Of a stretch of 64,000 bases of DNA, positions 18,177 through 26,545 are shown piece by piece. Position 1 is the first letter of the stretch; each line of letters opens with the position of its first letter. Under the pieces are notes generated by a model. It was given only the letters and a program-made list of their open reading frames with translations. It had not been told where the DNA came from and made no database searches. This DNA is from JAJPKK01 sp963702755 (lineage in GTDB: Bacteria > Pseudomonadota > Alphaproteobacteria > Rhizobiales > Xanthobacteraceae). Made by a program: the position numbers and the translations under genes. Location: positions 744,001-808,000 of the forward strand of contig CAVPDZ010000009.1 in the NCBI GenBank assembly GCA_963702755.1, read 5' to 3'.

Positions 18177-18439
18177 GTCCGTTCCCCAACTCTTCGGCGC
18201 ACCGCTATGATTCTCGTAACGCCGCCCGCCCCGGCTGACGGTGTCGGGCCGAAATTCTAATAAAATGTTAACGTCGGCGCGGTTGGTGATTCGCCCGTGG
18301 TTCTGCCGGGAAACGTGGCTGTATCCATCGTCCGCAACATCCTGACAATCGATACCCATGACTTCAATCTTCTGAGCCGAATCTCGACCCGCGGGATTGG
18401 GAAATCTTTCGACGCGATAGCCATCGCGCCCTCGATCAG

Positions 18440-19849
18440 ATGATCGATCACCTTGCGTCGATCCGCGATCGCAAGGTGTGGCAGCCGGCGCCGCCGGACA
18501 TCCGTGCGCATTTCCGCGAGCCGCTTCCGCGGGCACCGCAGCCACTCAGTGCGGCTCTCGATGATTTCGAGGCCTTCATCAAGCCATACGCCAACGGCAA
18601 CGGCCACCCGCTGTTCATGGGCTGGGTTCATGGTGCCGGAACGCCGGTCGGGATGGTGGCCGAGATGCTGGCGGGTGGGCTCAATGCCAATTGCGGCGGG
18701 CGCAATCACATCGGCATCGAGGTCGAGCGCCAGGTCGCGGCGTGGGCGGCCGAGATGCTCGGATTTCCCGGCACCGCATCGGGACTGTTCGTGACGGGAA
18801 CGTCGGCCGCAAATCTCGTCGCGCTGCTCGTTGCGCGTCACGCCGCGCTCGGAGAAGCGGTCAGGCATGACGGGTTGCGCGAGGCCGGCCCGCAGCTCAC
18901 GGCCTACACATCGGCGCAGGCTCATCGCTGCATCGTGCAGGCGGCCGAAATTTCCGGAATCGGATCACGCTATCTGCGCTTGATTCCAGTCGATGCTCGC
19001 GGCGCCATAAAGATCGATGCGCTCAAAGAGGCCATCGCCGAAGATCGTGCCTGTGGGCTGCGGCCATTTCTGGTGGTGGGGACCGCCGGTACTGTGAATA
19101 CCGGAGCAATCGATGATCTGTCCGCGCTCGCCGACCTCTGTCGCCGCGAGCGCTTGTGGTTCCATGTCGATGGTGCATTCGGCGCACTGTGCGCGCTATC
19201 CCCGACGCTTGCGCCGTTGATTGCCGGCATCGAACGCGCGTCTTCGGTTGCATTCGACTTTCATAAATGGGCGCATGTTCCCTATGACGCTGGCTTCGTC
19301 CTCGTCCGGGACGCCGATGCGCATTTGCGCACATTCGGCAATTCTGCGGCTTATCTCGATCGGGCGCCGAGCGGGCTTGCCGCCGGCGAGGTGTGGCCGT
19401 GCGACCTCGGTCCCGATCTGTCCCGCGGCTTCCGCGCATTGAAGACATGGTTCACGTTCCGCGTCCTGGGCGCTGCGCAGATCGGCGCTTGCATCGAGCA
19501 TACCTGCCGTTTGGCGCGCTACCTCGAAGCCAGGCTTACGGAGAGCGAACTGTTCGAGGTCTGCGCGCCGGTGACCCTCAACATCGTCTGCTTCGCCCTG
19601 CGAATGGCCGACAAGGGCGAATTGAACAAAGCCATCGTGTGCGATCTGCACGATCGCGGCCTTGCCGCGCCGTCGACGACCTCGATCGGCGGCAAGATCG
19701 TGATTCGCGCCGCCATCGTCAATCACCGGACGACCGAGGCCGACATCGACACGTTGATGGAGGTGTTGCAGGCGTCGGCTCTCCGCGTCCTCGCCGAGCG
19801 AATGCGCGCCGACGAGGCGCCGCGTGCACGGCGCTCTCATGAACGCTGA
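18440..19849 (+). CDS. Pyridoxal phosphate-dependent group II decarboxylase
   Basis: A 469-residue PLP enzyme of the aromatic-L-amino-acid/glutamate decarboxylase family. Visible: the N-terminal SDXWQP-like KVWQPAPPD, substrate-loop FMGWVHGAGTP, VTGTSAANLVALLVAR around the PLP phosphate, HVDGAFGA with the PLP-pairing aspartate, and DFHKWAHVPYD with the Schiff-base lysine at residue 276. Sequence before 18440 (PRDWEIFRRDSHRALDQ) still looks like family N-terminus but meets TGA at 18362. An ATG at 18358 plus one missing base would supply it. The stop overlaps the start of the TPR/ATP-grasp gene, so amine product and ligase may act together. Substrate cannot be read from sequence. Confidence 0.8.
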   Translation: MIDHLASIRDRKVWQPAPPDIRAHFREPLPRAPQPLSAALDDFEAFIKPYANGNGHPLFMGWVHGAGTPVGMVAEMLAGGLNANCGGRNHIGIEVERQVAAWAAEMLGFPGTASGLFVTGTSAANLVALLVARHAALGEAVRHDGLREAGPQLTAYTSAQAHRCIVQAAEISGIGSRYLRLIPVDARGAIKIDALKEAIAEDRACGLRPFLVVGTAGTVNTGAIDDLSALADLCRRERLWFHVDGAFGALCALSPTLAPLIAGIERASSVAFDFHKWAHVPYDAGFVLVRDADAHLRTFGNSAAYLDRAPSGLAAGEVWPCDLGPDLSRGFRALKTWFTFRVLGAAQIGACIEHTCRLARYLEARLTESELFEVCAPVTLNIVCFALRMADKGELNKAIVCDLHDRGLAAPSTTSIGGKIVIRAAIVNHRTTEADIDTLMEVLQASALRVLAERMRADEAPRARRSHER

Positions 19850-21314
19850 GGCGCCGTGGCCGCCGCGGCTCGCGCAGGAGGCGAGACTTCGGCACCTCGA
19901 TGACATTATTGCCGCTACGCCTGATGCAATCGAAGCCCGCGTCGAGCGGGCAGCCGTTCTCTATGCGGTCGACCGGCCTGACGAGGCGCGCGCCGCGTAC
20001 CTCGACGTGATCACGCGGGCGCCCACCCACTTCGCCGCCTTGAATGATTTCGCGACCATGCTTGCGGCAACGGGATTTAGGACGGCGGCGCGCACGCTCT
20101 ATGCCCAGGCGGTTGCACACCATCCCGACAACCCCAAGGGCCACGTCAACCTGGCAAACCTGTTGCTGCACGACGGGGACCTTGCGGGAGCCCGCGCCAA
20201 TTACGAGACCGCGCTGCGGCTCGACCCGAACCATCCGCAGGCGCATCAGGGTTTGGCGACGGTTCTCACGGAATTAGGCGACGTCGAGGGCGCTGACCGG
20301 CACCGTCGCGCCGGATTTGCCCGGGAGTCCGTAACGACGCTGCCGTATCGCGGGACCAAGCCACCGGTTCGCATTTTGATGCTGGTGTCGGCCGACGGCG
20401 GCAACATTCCGACCGCTCCGTTTCTGGACAACCGGATATTTCTGACGACGGTTGTCGTTGCCGATTTCTTTGACGCTGCAACTCCGCTGCCGCCGCATCA
20501 TCTGGTCTTCAACACCATCGGCGATGCCGACCTGTGCAAGACAGCGCTCGAAGCGGCGTGCGCGATCATCGCGCGAACAGGCGCACCCATCATCAACCAC
20601 CCTCGCGCGGTGCTCGCGACGGGACGCGCCGCTAACGCATGCCGCCTCGCTGCGCTTGACGGCGTCGTGGTGCCGCGGATTGTCGCGCTGCCGCGTGCCG
20701 ATCTTGCCGGCCCCGATGGTGCCACCGCACTAACGCACCGCGGCTTGGCATTTCCATTGTTGCTGCGCGCGCCGGGCTTTCATACCGGACGCAATTTCGT
20801 TCTCGTGGAGACGGCGGATGCGCTGGCTGCGGCGGTGGCCGGTCTGCCTGGGGACGAGCTTCTTGCCATCGAATATCTCGATGCCCGCGGTGGGGATGGC
20901 ATGGCGCGAAAATATCGCGTCATGGTGATCAACGGCCGCATCTATCCACTGCATCTCGCGATATCGCGACAATGGAAGGTTCACTATTTCACCTCCGACA
21001 TGGGCGGGCACGACGATTATCGGGCGGAGGAGGCAGCCTTTTTGACTGACATGCCTGCAAGCCTTGGCGCCAAGGCCATCGCAGCGCTCGCGCGTATTTG
21101 TGACGTGCTTGCGCTCGACTATGGCGGCATCGACTTCGGACTCAGCCCATCGGGTGATGTGCTGTTGTTCGAGGCGAACGCCACCATGGTGGTGAACGAG
21201 CCCGATGCCGACGCGCGATGGGACTATCGTCGGCCCGCAGTCGCGGCGGTCCTTGATGCCGCCCGCGCGATGCTGATCGGCCGCGCTAAGCCTCGGGACG
21301 CGCTCGCGCTGTGA
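19839..21314 (+). CDS. TPR-domain ATP-grasp protein, putative carboxylate-amine ligase
   Basis: About 491 residues from ATG 19839, which overlaps the decarboxylase stop; a GTG 15 nt earlier is in frame. Residues 1-165 form three to four TPR units (AHHPDNPKGHVNLANLLLHD, GARANYETALRLDPNH). After a linker comes VRILMLVSADGGNIPTAPFL, a RimK-like pre-ATP-grasp domain, then an ATP-grasp fold with FPLLLRAPGFHTGRNF, EYLDARGGDGMARKYRVM, and the metal/ATP-binding end DVLLFEANATMVVN. ATP-grasp enzymes couple a carboxylate to an amine or thiol. Next to a decarboxylase that makes amines, an amide-forming role is the natural inference. No specific substrate known. Confidence 0.75.
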   Translation: MNAEAPWPPRLAQEARLRHLDDIIAATPDAIEARVERAAVLYAVDRPDEARAAYLDVITRAPTHFAALNDFATMLAATGFRTAARTLYAQAVAHHPDNPKGHVNLANLLLHDGDLAGARANYETALRLDPNHPQAHQGLATVLTELGDVEGADRHRRAGFARESVTTLPYRGTKPPVRILMLVSADGGNIPTAPFLDNRIFLTTVVVADFFDAATPLPPHHLVFNTIGDADLCKTALEAACAIIARTGAPIINHPRAVLATGRAANACRLAALDGVVVPRIVALPRADLAGPDGATALTHRGLAFPLLLRAPGFHTGRNFVLVETADALAAAVAGLPGDELLAIEYLDARGGDGMARKYRVMVINGRIYPLHLAISRQWKVHYFTSDMGGHDDYRAEEAAFLTDMPASLGAKAIAALARICDVLALDYGGIDFGLSPSGDVLLFEANATMVVNEPDADARWDYRRPAVAAVLDAARAMLIGRAKPRDALAL

Positions 21315-21359
21315 GCCTGCCGGTCGTTAACACCGTGTCAGGTATGCCATCGCGCGCAT

Positions 21360-21375
21360 GGTCCGTTAACGGACC
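21360..21375. promoter_or_regulatory. Perfect 16-bp palindrome upstream of a small gene
   Basis: ggtccgttaacggacc is an exact palindrome without loop, 42 bases before the ATG of the 65-residue protein. A dimeric regulator site is the simplest reading; no regulator gene lies adjacent. Confidence 0.4.
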
Positions 21376-21417
21376 TGTCGTTCGATACGGCGGGGGGAGG
21401 AACGCAAGGTTAGAGAC

Positions 21418-21615
21418 ATGAGCCTATCGATTGGCGGTGCGTCATCATCTGCCCCACCGGGACCTGCGAATATCTCAAGCACGACGCCGTCGCCGCAGAG
21501 TGTCGCCAATTCCGCTGCGTCACAGCAAGATGCCGCGAACAACTCAGCCCCGCTTCCGCCGCCGCAGGCCGCCCTAGCGCCGGGCACGGGCCAAAGGATC
21601 GACGTGCTTGCTTAG
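21418..21615 (+). CDS. Small Ser/Ala/Pro/Gln-rich protein of unknown function
   Basis: A 65-residue frame starting MSLSIGGASSSAPPGP, low in charge (two Asp, one Arg, no Lys or Glu), without Cys and without a hydrophobic helix. It ends in GTGQRIDVLA. A purine-rich stretch cggggggagg lies upstream of the ATG and a perfect palindrome before that. The same-strand position 100 nt after a TPR/ATP-grasp gene makes it worth noting as a possible substrate. The tail loosely recalls small putative motility proteins of Hyphomicrobiales. Real coding status is plausible but not proven. Confidence 0.45.
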   Translation: MSLSIGGASSSAPPGPANISSTTPSPQSVANSAASQQDAANNSAPLPPPQAALAPGTGQRIDVLA

Positions 21616-21624
21616 CTGAGGGGC

Positions 21625-22065
21625 TTATCGCCGCGCGGCAAAGAAGGCGCCGAGGCATGCGGTCAACATTGCGACCGTCATTCCGGCAACGCCAGCCGCG
21701 ACATGGGCGGTGGCATCGAACGCGGATGGTTCGCTCGCCATATGACCGACGGCGGCCAAGCCCGCGACGATGGCGGCGCCAAGCACCCATCGCGGACCCC
21801 GCAGCGGCCACCAATTCAACATCAGGAACCGCGCGATGGCGGCAGTGATGAAGCCGGCGACGAGTCCGGTCCCGGCGATCAGCCACCATGCCATGGCGGA
21901 TCTCGCCTGCGCCGTCGGCGACGCGAACAGATTGTGCCACATCGAGTCGAATTCGACGTTGAGATGGCCAAGCACAACTTGAAGCGTCAGTGTGATCAGC
22001 AGGCCGCAGATCGTGCCGGTGCCAAGCGCCAGGATGCGCACGACGCGGCCTTGTTCCTCTTGCAT
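21625..22065 (-). CDS. Hypothetical membrane protein with four TM segments
   Basis: A 146-residue protein with four hydrophobic helices: ILALGTGTICGLLITLTLQV, AWWLIAGTGLVAGFITAA, WVLGAAIVAGLAAVGHM, and GVAGMTVAMLTACLGAFFA. The cytoplasmic end is FAARR. The start at 22065 (MQEEQGRVVR) has the Shine-Dalgarno ggggggcgg just upstream; a longer frame begins at 22119. Family not recognised. It is transcribed toward the small gene at 21418 with 9 nt between the two ends. Confidence 0.6.
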   Translation of the reverse strand: MQEEQGRVVRILALGTGTICGLLITLTLQVVLGHLNVEFDSMWHNLFASPTAQARSAMAWWLIAGTGLVAGFITAAIARFLMLNWWPLRGPRWVLGAAIVAGLAAVGHMASEPSAFDATAHVAAGVAGMTVAMLTACLGAFFAARR

Positions 22066-22233
22066 TTCCGCCCCCCAGGCAATCCCGTCCTCACTGCCCG
22101 ATTCGCATAACAATCGCACCTCGATCCGTCAGGCCGCAGCCGCGATCATGTCGCAGCCAGGGCGCGGAACCGACCGGGAACGGATCGGATTAATTAACTG
22201 ATCAAGCTATCATTTCAAGGCTGTGAGACAGCC

Positions 22234-22764
22234 ATGAACACGGACCGCATTCATCACGCCGACGAACTTGGAATCTGGTACACGCTGCAGCGCCTCGAGT
22301 TGGAACACTGGTACGATGTCGACTTCGATGGCGGGCGTCACGCCCACGAATTCTACTGCGATGATGGCGTGTTCGCCGTCGGAAACAATCGCTTTGAAGG
22401 CCGCGACGGCATCAGCAGTTTCTATGAATGGCGGCGCCACCGGCGAGAGATGACGACACGCCACGTGGTCACCAATCATATGTTTCATTCCCAGCATAAC
22501 GGGCGCGCCTACACGTCTGGATTGATCATGGTCCACCGCGGCCGCGGCCGACCGCCGTTCCGCATGGCGACGGCGCCGATTCTCGTTGCCGATTTTGCCA
22601 GCGAGTGGGTGCCCTCGAATGGCGAGTGGCGCTACGCGCTGCATACTCTCTTCCCGGTGTTCGTCGACGAGGACGCGCCACCCTCGCTTGCGATCGACCC
22701 GCGATTTCTCGCCCACGCGAGGGCGGACACGCCGGGCAATGAGTCGGCACCTGCTGCCGGCTAG
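22234..22764 (+). CDS. SnoaL/NTF2-like domain protein
   Basis: A 176-residue cytoplasmic protein with the layout of SnoaL-type proteins: an N-terminal helix with LQRLELEHWYDVDF, a strand segment HEFYCDDGVFAVGNNRFEGR, and GISSFYEWRRHRREMTTRHV leading to the curved sheet. This fold covers small-molecule isomerases, dehydratases, ring-hydroxylating dioxygenase small subunits and proteins without known activity. No catalytic set can be assigned here. Isolated between convergent and unrelated genes. Confidence 0.65.
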   Translation: MNTDRIHHADELGIWYTLQRLELEHWYDVDFDGGRHAHEFYCDDGVFAVGNNRFEGRDGISSFYEWRRHRREMTTRHVVTNHMFHSQHNGRAYTSGLIMVHRGRGRPPFRMATAPILVADFASEWVPSNGEWRYALHTLFPVFVDEDAPPSLAIDPRFLAHARADTPGNESAPAAG

Positions 22765-22908
22765 GCGCCGGCGCTGCAGCACAGGCACCCCTGGTGGCAC
22801 TAGCAGCGCGATGGGCGTCGCGGTATCATCTCTCCGCGGGCCGAAAGCCAAGCATCACTCGGCCGATCAGCCAAAAAAGCTTGCGCTTCGGACTCAAAGG
22901 GAGAAACC

Positions 22909-23571
22909 ATGACCACCACACTGCGTCTTTCGATCCTCGCCTCCGCGGCCGTGCTGTCCCTTGGATGGGCCGGAGCGTCCCTGGCGCAACAGAACAACAT
23001 GACATTCTTCATCACCAGCGTCGGCTCCGGGAAAGGCGGCGATCTCGGCGGCATCGAGGGCGCGGACAGGCATTGTCAGCAGCTCGCGACGGCAGCCGGC
23101 GCCGGCAGCAAGACTTGGCGCGCCTATCTCAGCACCAATTCGGCGCCGGCCGGGCCGGGCATCAATGCGCGCGACCGTATCGGCAACGGACCGTGGCAGA
23201 ACGCCAAGGGCGTCGTCATCGCCAAGGACCTCAACGACCTCGAGAACAACGCCAACATCAACAAGGAAACCGGTCTCGACGAGAAAGGCGAACGCATCAA
23301 GGTGCGCGGCGACACGCCGAACATGCACGACATGCTGACCGGCTCGACCCTCGAAGGCCGCGCGTTCCCGGGCAATCTCAACCTGACCTGTGGCAATTGG
23401 ACGAGCGGCAACTTCGGCTCGGCCATGCTCGGCCACAGCGACCGCCAAGGCATCGCCGACACGGTCTACCAGCACTCCTGGCAGTCTTCGCACATGTCGC
23501 GCGATTGCACCCAGCCGGGACTGGTCGCGACCGGCGGCAATGGTCTCTTCTATTGCTTCGCGGCGCAGTGA
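22909..23571 (+). CDS. Secreted lectin-like protein
   Basis: A 220-residue exported protein. Signal peptide LSILASAAVLSLGWAGASLA is followed by QQNNMTFFITSVGSGKGGDL, GADRHCQQLA and KTWRAYLSTN. The four mature cysteines lie at HCQQL, LTCGNW, SRDCTQ, and FYCFAA, consistent with two disulfides. Proteins of this family occur in many Proteobacteria and are often annotated as lectin because of a C-type-lectin/endostatin-like fold; binding partners are unknown. A good Shine-Dalgarno (aaagggag) precedes the ATG and a strong terminator follows, so it is likely monocistronic. Confidence 0.72.
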   Translation: MTTTLRLSILASAAVLSLGWAGASLAQQNNMTFFITSVGSGKGGDLGGIEGADRHCQQLATAAGAGSKTWRAYLSTNSAPAGPGINARDRIGNGPWQNAKGVVIAKDLNDLENNANINKETGLDEKGERIKVRGDTPNMHDMLTGSTLEGRAFPGNLNLTCGNWTSGNFGSAMLGHSDRQGIADTVYQHSWQSSHMSRDCTQPGLVATGGNGLFYCFAAQ

Positions 23572-23604
23572 ACGCGCTGCCTAAAAAATAGCATCTCGAT
23601 GAGG

Positions 23605-23635
23605 AATGGCCGGGCTTGTCCCGGCCATTTTCATT
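23605..23635 (+). terminator. Rho-independent terminator after the lectin-like gene
   Basis: Stem aatggccggg / cccggccatt with loop cttgt, followed by ttcatt, 33 nt after the stop codon. A second, weaker inverted repeat (gccgtgt/acacggc, 23638-23661) followed by attcttt lies immediately downstream. Confidence 0.8.
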
Positions 23636-23661
23636 AGGCCGTGTCGTGGACCGCACACGGC

Positions 23662-23930
23662 ATTCTTTAATTTGTGCCCGGGCCTATGAGGATTTGTGCC
23701 CGAGGATTTGAGGCTGAAGCCATTTTTTCAGCGCCGGAACCAGACGGCGAATTCGACGTTTGCCCTTCTCGACGTCCGGCCTTCACTCCCGGGTCACGGA
23801 ATAGTTATCTCGTCATCGACGTTTCTAGGGAAAATGTGAATGTCGCAGCGGGTTGCCTCGATAGCATTGTTTCACCTTCTCGCTTAAGCAGAGATGAGAG
23901 ATCGTGCTGGCTGGATCGAGGGGCGAAGGC
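23662..23930. other. Intergenic stretch without convincing gene
   Basis: An 86-codon open frame (23674-23934, plus) crosses it, but its composition is unlike the neighbours, it has no clear Shine-Dalgarno, and it matches nothing I know. The segment contains a short direct repeat atttgtgcccg (twice near 23670-23705). The 3' part presumably holds the promoter of the glycosyltransferase-radical SAM operon. Confidence 0.5.
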
Positions 23931-24735
23931 GTGACCAGCGATGATGACAACGTCAGACGGCGCGCCGGCAAATCATGCGGCATCGCCGTGATGGCCAAAG
24001 CGTCCATTCCCGGGCGCGCCAAGACGAGACTCGTTCCTCCGCTGACGTTCGAAGAAGCCGCCGCCTGCAACACCGCTTTCCTGCAGGACGTCGCGACGAA
24101 TATCGCCGCGGCGCACGATCAAGGGCGGGGCGTCGCCGTGCAGGGCTACATGGCGTATGGTCCGGCAGGCTGCCGGCGACTTCTTCGCAGACATTCTGCC
24201 ATCGACCAATCGCTTTGAAGCGTGGCATCCGAACTTCGGCGATTGCCTCTACGCAGCGATCGAGCGGTTGCTGGCTGATGGGCACACCGGCGCTGTGGTG
24301 CTCAATTCGGACAGCCCGACGTTGCCGACGGCGCTGCTGATCGAAGCTGCGCAAGTGCTTGCGCGTCCCGGCGACCGCGCCGTGCTCGGACCGTCGACGG
24401 ATGGCGGCTATTATCTGCTTGGCCTGAAGGCGGCGCATCGGCGGCTGTTCGACGACATCGCGTGGAGCACCGACGTGGTGGCGCAGCAGACCCTCGAGCG
24501 TGCCGCCGAAATCGGCCTCGACGTCCACACGCTGCCCGCTTGGTACGACGTCGATGATGCCTCGTCGCTCCGTCTCCTCAACACCGAATTGTGCGATGGC
24601 ATAAGCTTTGCGAGCGGCCTCACTCCCCATCATGCGCCGCAGACGCGTCGATTGCTGGCGAAGCTGATCGCAGGCGGTGACTTCGCGCGACGGCTCGGGA
24701 TCGCCGATCTGTCGTTGCAGAGGGCCGCCGAATGA
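23931..24735 (+). CDS. TIGR04282-type glycosyltransferase (DUF2064)
   Basis: Nucleotide-sugar transferase-like protein of the family also named rSAM/selenodomain-associated transferase 1. Motifs: IAVMAKASIPGRAKTRLVPP at the N-terminus (phosphate-binding), AVVLNSDSPTLPTALL, and LGPSTDGGYYLLGLK. The family often pairs with radical SAM proteins and GT2 enzymes, as it does here. GTG at 23931 is the preferred start; another GTG at 23904 is in frame. One frame change near 24165 splits it; joined length about 267 residues. The stop overlaps the radical SAM start (ATGA). Confidence 0.78.
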
Positions 24736-25829
24736 GCGAGATGACGAACGGGGACTCGCTGGCGGCGGATCATTCGGTCGATCCGCGCCGCTATTTCGAG
24801 AGCGCGGCGGGACAGCGCACCGCCGCCACGGCGCGGCCGCCGGTGTGCCTCTATCTCGAGACGACGAACCGCTGCAATCTGCTCTGCACCACCTGCCCGC
24901 GCACCTACGAGGAGCTCGAGCCGCCGGCGGACATGAGTTGGGAGCTGTTCACCAAGATCGTCGACCAGCTTCCCAACATCGAGCGGGCCGTCCTCCACGG
25001 TGTCGGCGAGCCGATGCTGGTGAAGCATCTGCCGCGCATGGTCCGCTATCTCAAGGACCGCGGCACCTACGTGCTGTTCAACACCAACGGCACTGTGCTC
25101 AACGAACGCAACGGCCGCGCCTTGATCGAGGCAGGTCTCGACGAGCTGCGGGTGTCGCTCGATGCATCCAATGCCAAATCCTACCGTGCCATCCGCGGCA
25201 AGGACTACTTCGGCCGAATCCTGAAGAACGTGCGCGCGTTTCGCCAATTGCAGGAGCGCGAGGGCAGCGACCGTCCGCGCGTCTCGGCCTGGCTGACGGG
25301 TCTCAAGGAAACGATCGCCGAGCTGCCGGCGTTCGTGAAAGTCGCGGCCGAGATCGGCGTGCGCGAAGTCTATCTGCAGCGCCTGGTGTTCTTCGAGCAG
25401 GGTTCGATCGGCCACGCGCGCCCCGACCAGGCACTTTACGAGAGCATGAACCGCGAGGAGGCCACGTATCTCGCCGAAGCGACGGAGCTAGCGAAAAGCT
25501 TGGGCATGACGTTCAGCGCGTCAGGCGCGGTGTCGGAGCCCGGCATGAGCCTCAAGCGCCAGCGCGAGGACGCCGACGAAGGCTCGCCGTGGTCGCTGTG
25601 CCGACGGCCGTGGACGGTCATGTACTTCACCGCCAATGGCCGCGCGCTGCCTTGCTGCATCGCGCCGTTCTCGCAGCGCGGCTACGAGAACTACACGCTC
25701 GGCGATGCCACCCAGGAGACGTTGCGCGAGATTTGGAACGGTGCGCGCTACCAGGCGTTCCGCGACGAGCTGTTGTCCGATCGGCCGCCGGCCGCGTGCG
25801 CGAGCTGCGGCTTGCGTTGGAGCCTGTGA
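24732..25829 (+). CDS. Radical SAM/SPASM domain protein
   Basis: A 365-residue enzyme. The CxxxCxxC cluster motif is CNLLCTTC at residues 48-55, preceded by the strand VCLYLETTNR and followed by GVGEPMLVKHLPRMV (the GGE-like SAM contact). The C-terminal SPASM-type region has PWTVMYFTANGRALPCCIAP and the final pair CASCGLRW, which would hold an auxiliary Fe-S cluster. Members of the broad family modify peptides, lipids or sugars, or transfer the 5'-deoxyadenosyl group. It is not HpnH, which has a different N-terminus. Overlaps both neighbours (ATGA upstream, TGATG downstream), so product and partner enzymes are likely tightly linked. Confidence 0.82.
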   Translation: MSEMTNGDSLAADHSVDPRRYFESAAGQRTAATARPPVCLYLETTNRCNLLCTTCPRTYEELEPPADMSWELFTKIVDQLPNIERAVLHGVGEPMLVKHLPRMVRYLKDRGTYVLFNTNGTVLNERNGRALIEAGLDELRVSLDASNAKSYRAIRGKDYFGRILKNVRAFRQLQEREGSDRPRVSAWLTGLKETIAELPAFVKVAAEIGVREVYLQRLVFFEQGSIGHARPDQALYESMNREEATYLAEATELAKSLGMTFSASGAVSEPGMSLKRQREDADEGSPWSLCRRPWTVMYFTANGRALPCCIAPFSQRGYENYTLGDATQETLREIWNGARYQAFRDELLSDRPPAACASCGLRWSL

Positions 25830-26545
25830 TGAGCGCGAACGCCGTCGCCGTCATTATTCCAACGCTCAACGAGGAAGCCTCGATCGGTGATGTCGTGCGG
25901 GCGATCCCGCGTCCTCTCGTCAGCCGGATGATCGTAGCCGACGGCGGCAGCCGCGACGCGACCGCTGCGCGGGCGAAGGGGGCCGGCGCCGAGGTCATCG
26001 ACGCGGGCCGCGGCTACGGCCGTGCCTGTCTTGCCGGCGTCGCCGCGGCCGTCGACGCTGACATCGTGGTCTTCATGGATGGCGATGGCGCCGACGATCC
26101 GGGCGCCATCGCGCAACTTGTCGCGCCGATCCGCACGGGCCAATACGATTTCGTCATCGCCTCACGCGCGCGCGGCAACCGCGAACCCGGCAGCATCGGC
26201 TGGCATCAATTGCTTGCGGGATGGCTCGCCGGCTTGGGCACGCAGGCGCTCTACGGCGTGCGCTACACCGACATGTGCGCCTTCCGGGCGATCAGGCGCG
26301 AGGCGCTGCTGCGGCTCGGCATGTCCGAGATGACGTATGGCTGGAACATCGAGATGCAGATGCGCGCCGCGCGCGCCGGCCTGCGCGTCCTCGAAATTCC
26401 GGTGGACTATCGCTGCCGCACCGGCGGTGCCTCCAAGGTCGCCGGCAGCCTGCGCGGCACGCTCGTCGCCGCAGGTCGGATCGTTGCGACTTTCGTGCGC
26501 GTTGCGACGTCCGGCGCGGCACCCATGCGCGAGCGCGACGCATGA
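25829..26545 (+). CDS. Family 2 glycosyltransferase
   Basis: A 238-residue soluble GT-A protein of the DPM1-like type: AVIIPTLNEEASIGDVV, MIVADGGSRDATAARAK, and the nucleotide-sugar/metal motif VFMDGDGADDPGA. The acceptor side shows MTYGWNIEMQMRAARAGL and EIPVDYRCRTGGASKV. No C-terminal TM anchor, so it probably works in the cytoplasm on a soluble or loosely bound acceptor. Third gene of the overlapping unit with the radical SAM protein. Confidence 0.82.
   Translation: MSANAVAVIIPTLNEEASIGDVVRAIPRPLVSRMIVADGGSRDATAARAKGAGAEVIDAGRGYGRACLAGVAAAVDADIVVFMDGDGADDPGAIAQLVAPIRTGQYDFVIASRARGNREPGSIGWHQLLAGWLAGLGTQALYGVRYTDMCAFRAIRREALLRLGMSEMTYGWNIEMQMRAARAGLRVLEIPVDYRCRTGGASKVAGSLRGTLVAAGRIVATFVRVATSGAAPMRERDA

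Noticed and set aside
21418..21615. Graspetide (omega-ester peptide) precursor
   Set aside because: The peptide has only two acidic residues and no repeated Thr/Ser...Asp/Glu core, so it does not fit known graspetide cores; kept only as a generic possible substrate.
23674..23934. 86-codon open frame on the plus strand
   Set aside because: No Shine-Dalgarno, unusual composition, and it runs into the start of the glycosyltransferase gene.
24732..25829. HpnH (adenosylhopane synthase) or ArsS (arsenosugar radical SAM)
   Set aside because: The N-terminus and the SPASM-type C-terminal cysteines do not match what I recall of HpnH or ArsS, and no squalene-hopene cyclase or arsM gene is nearby.
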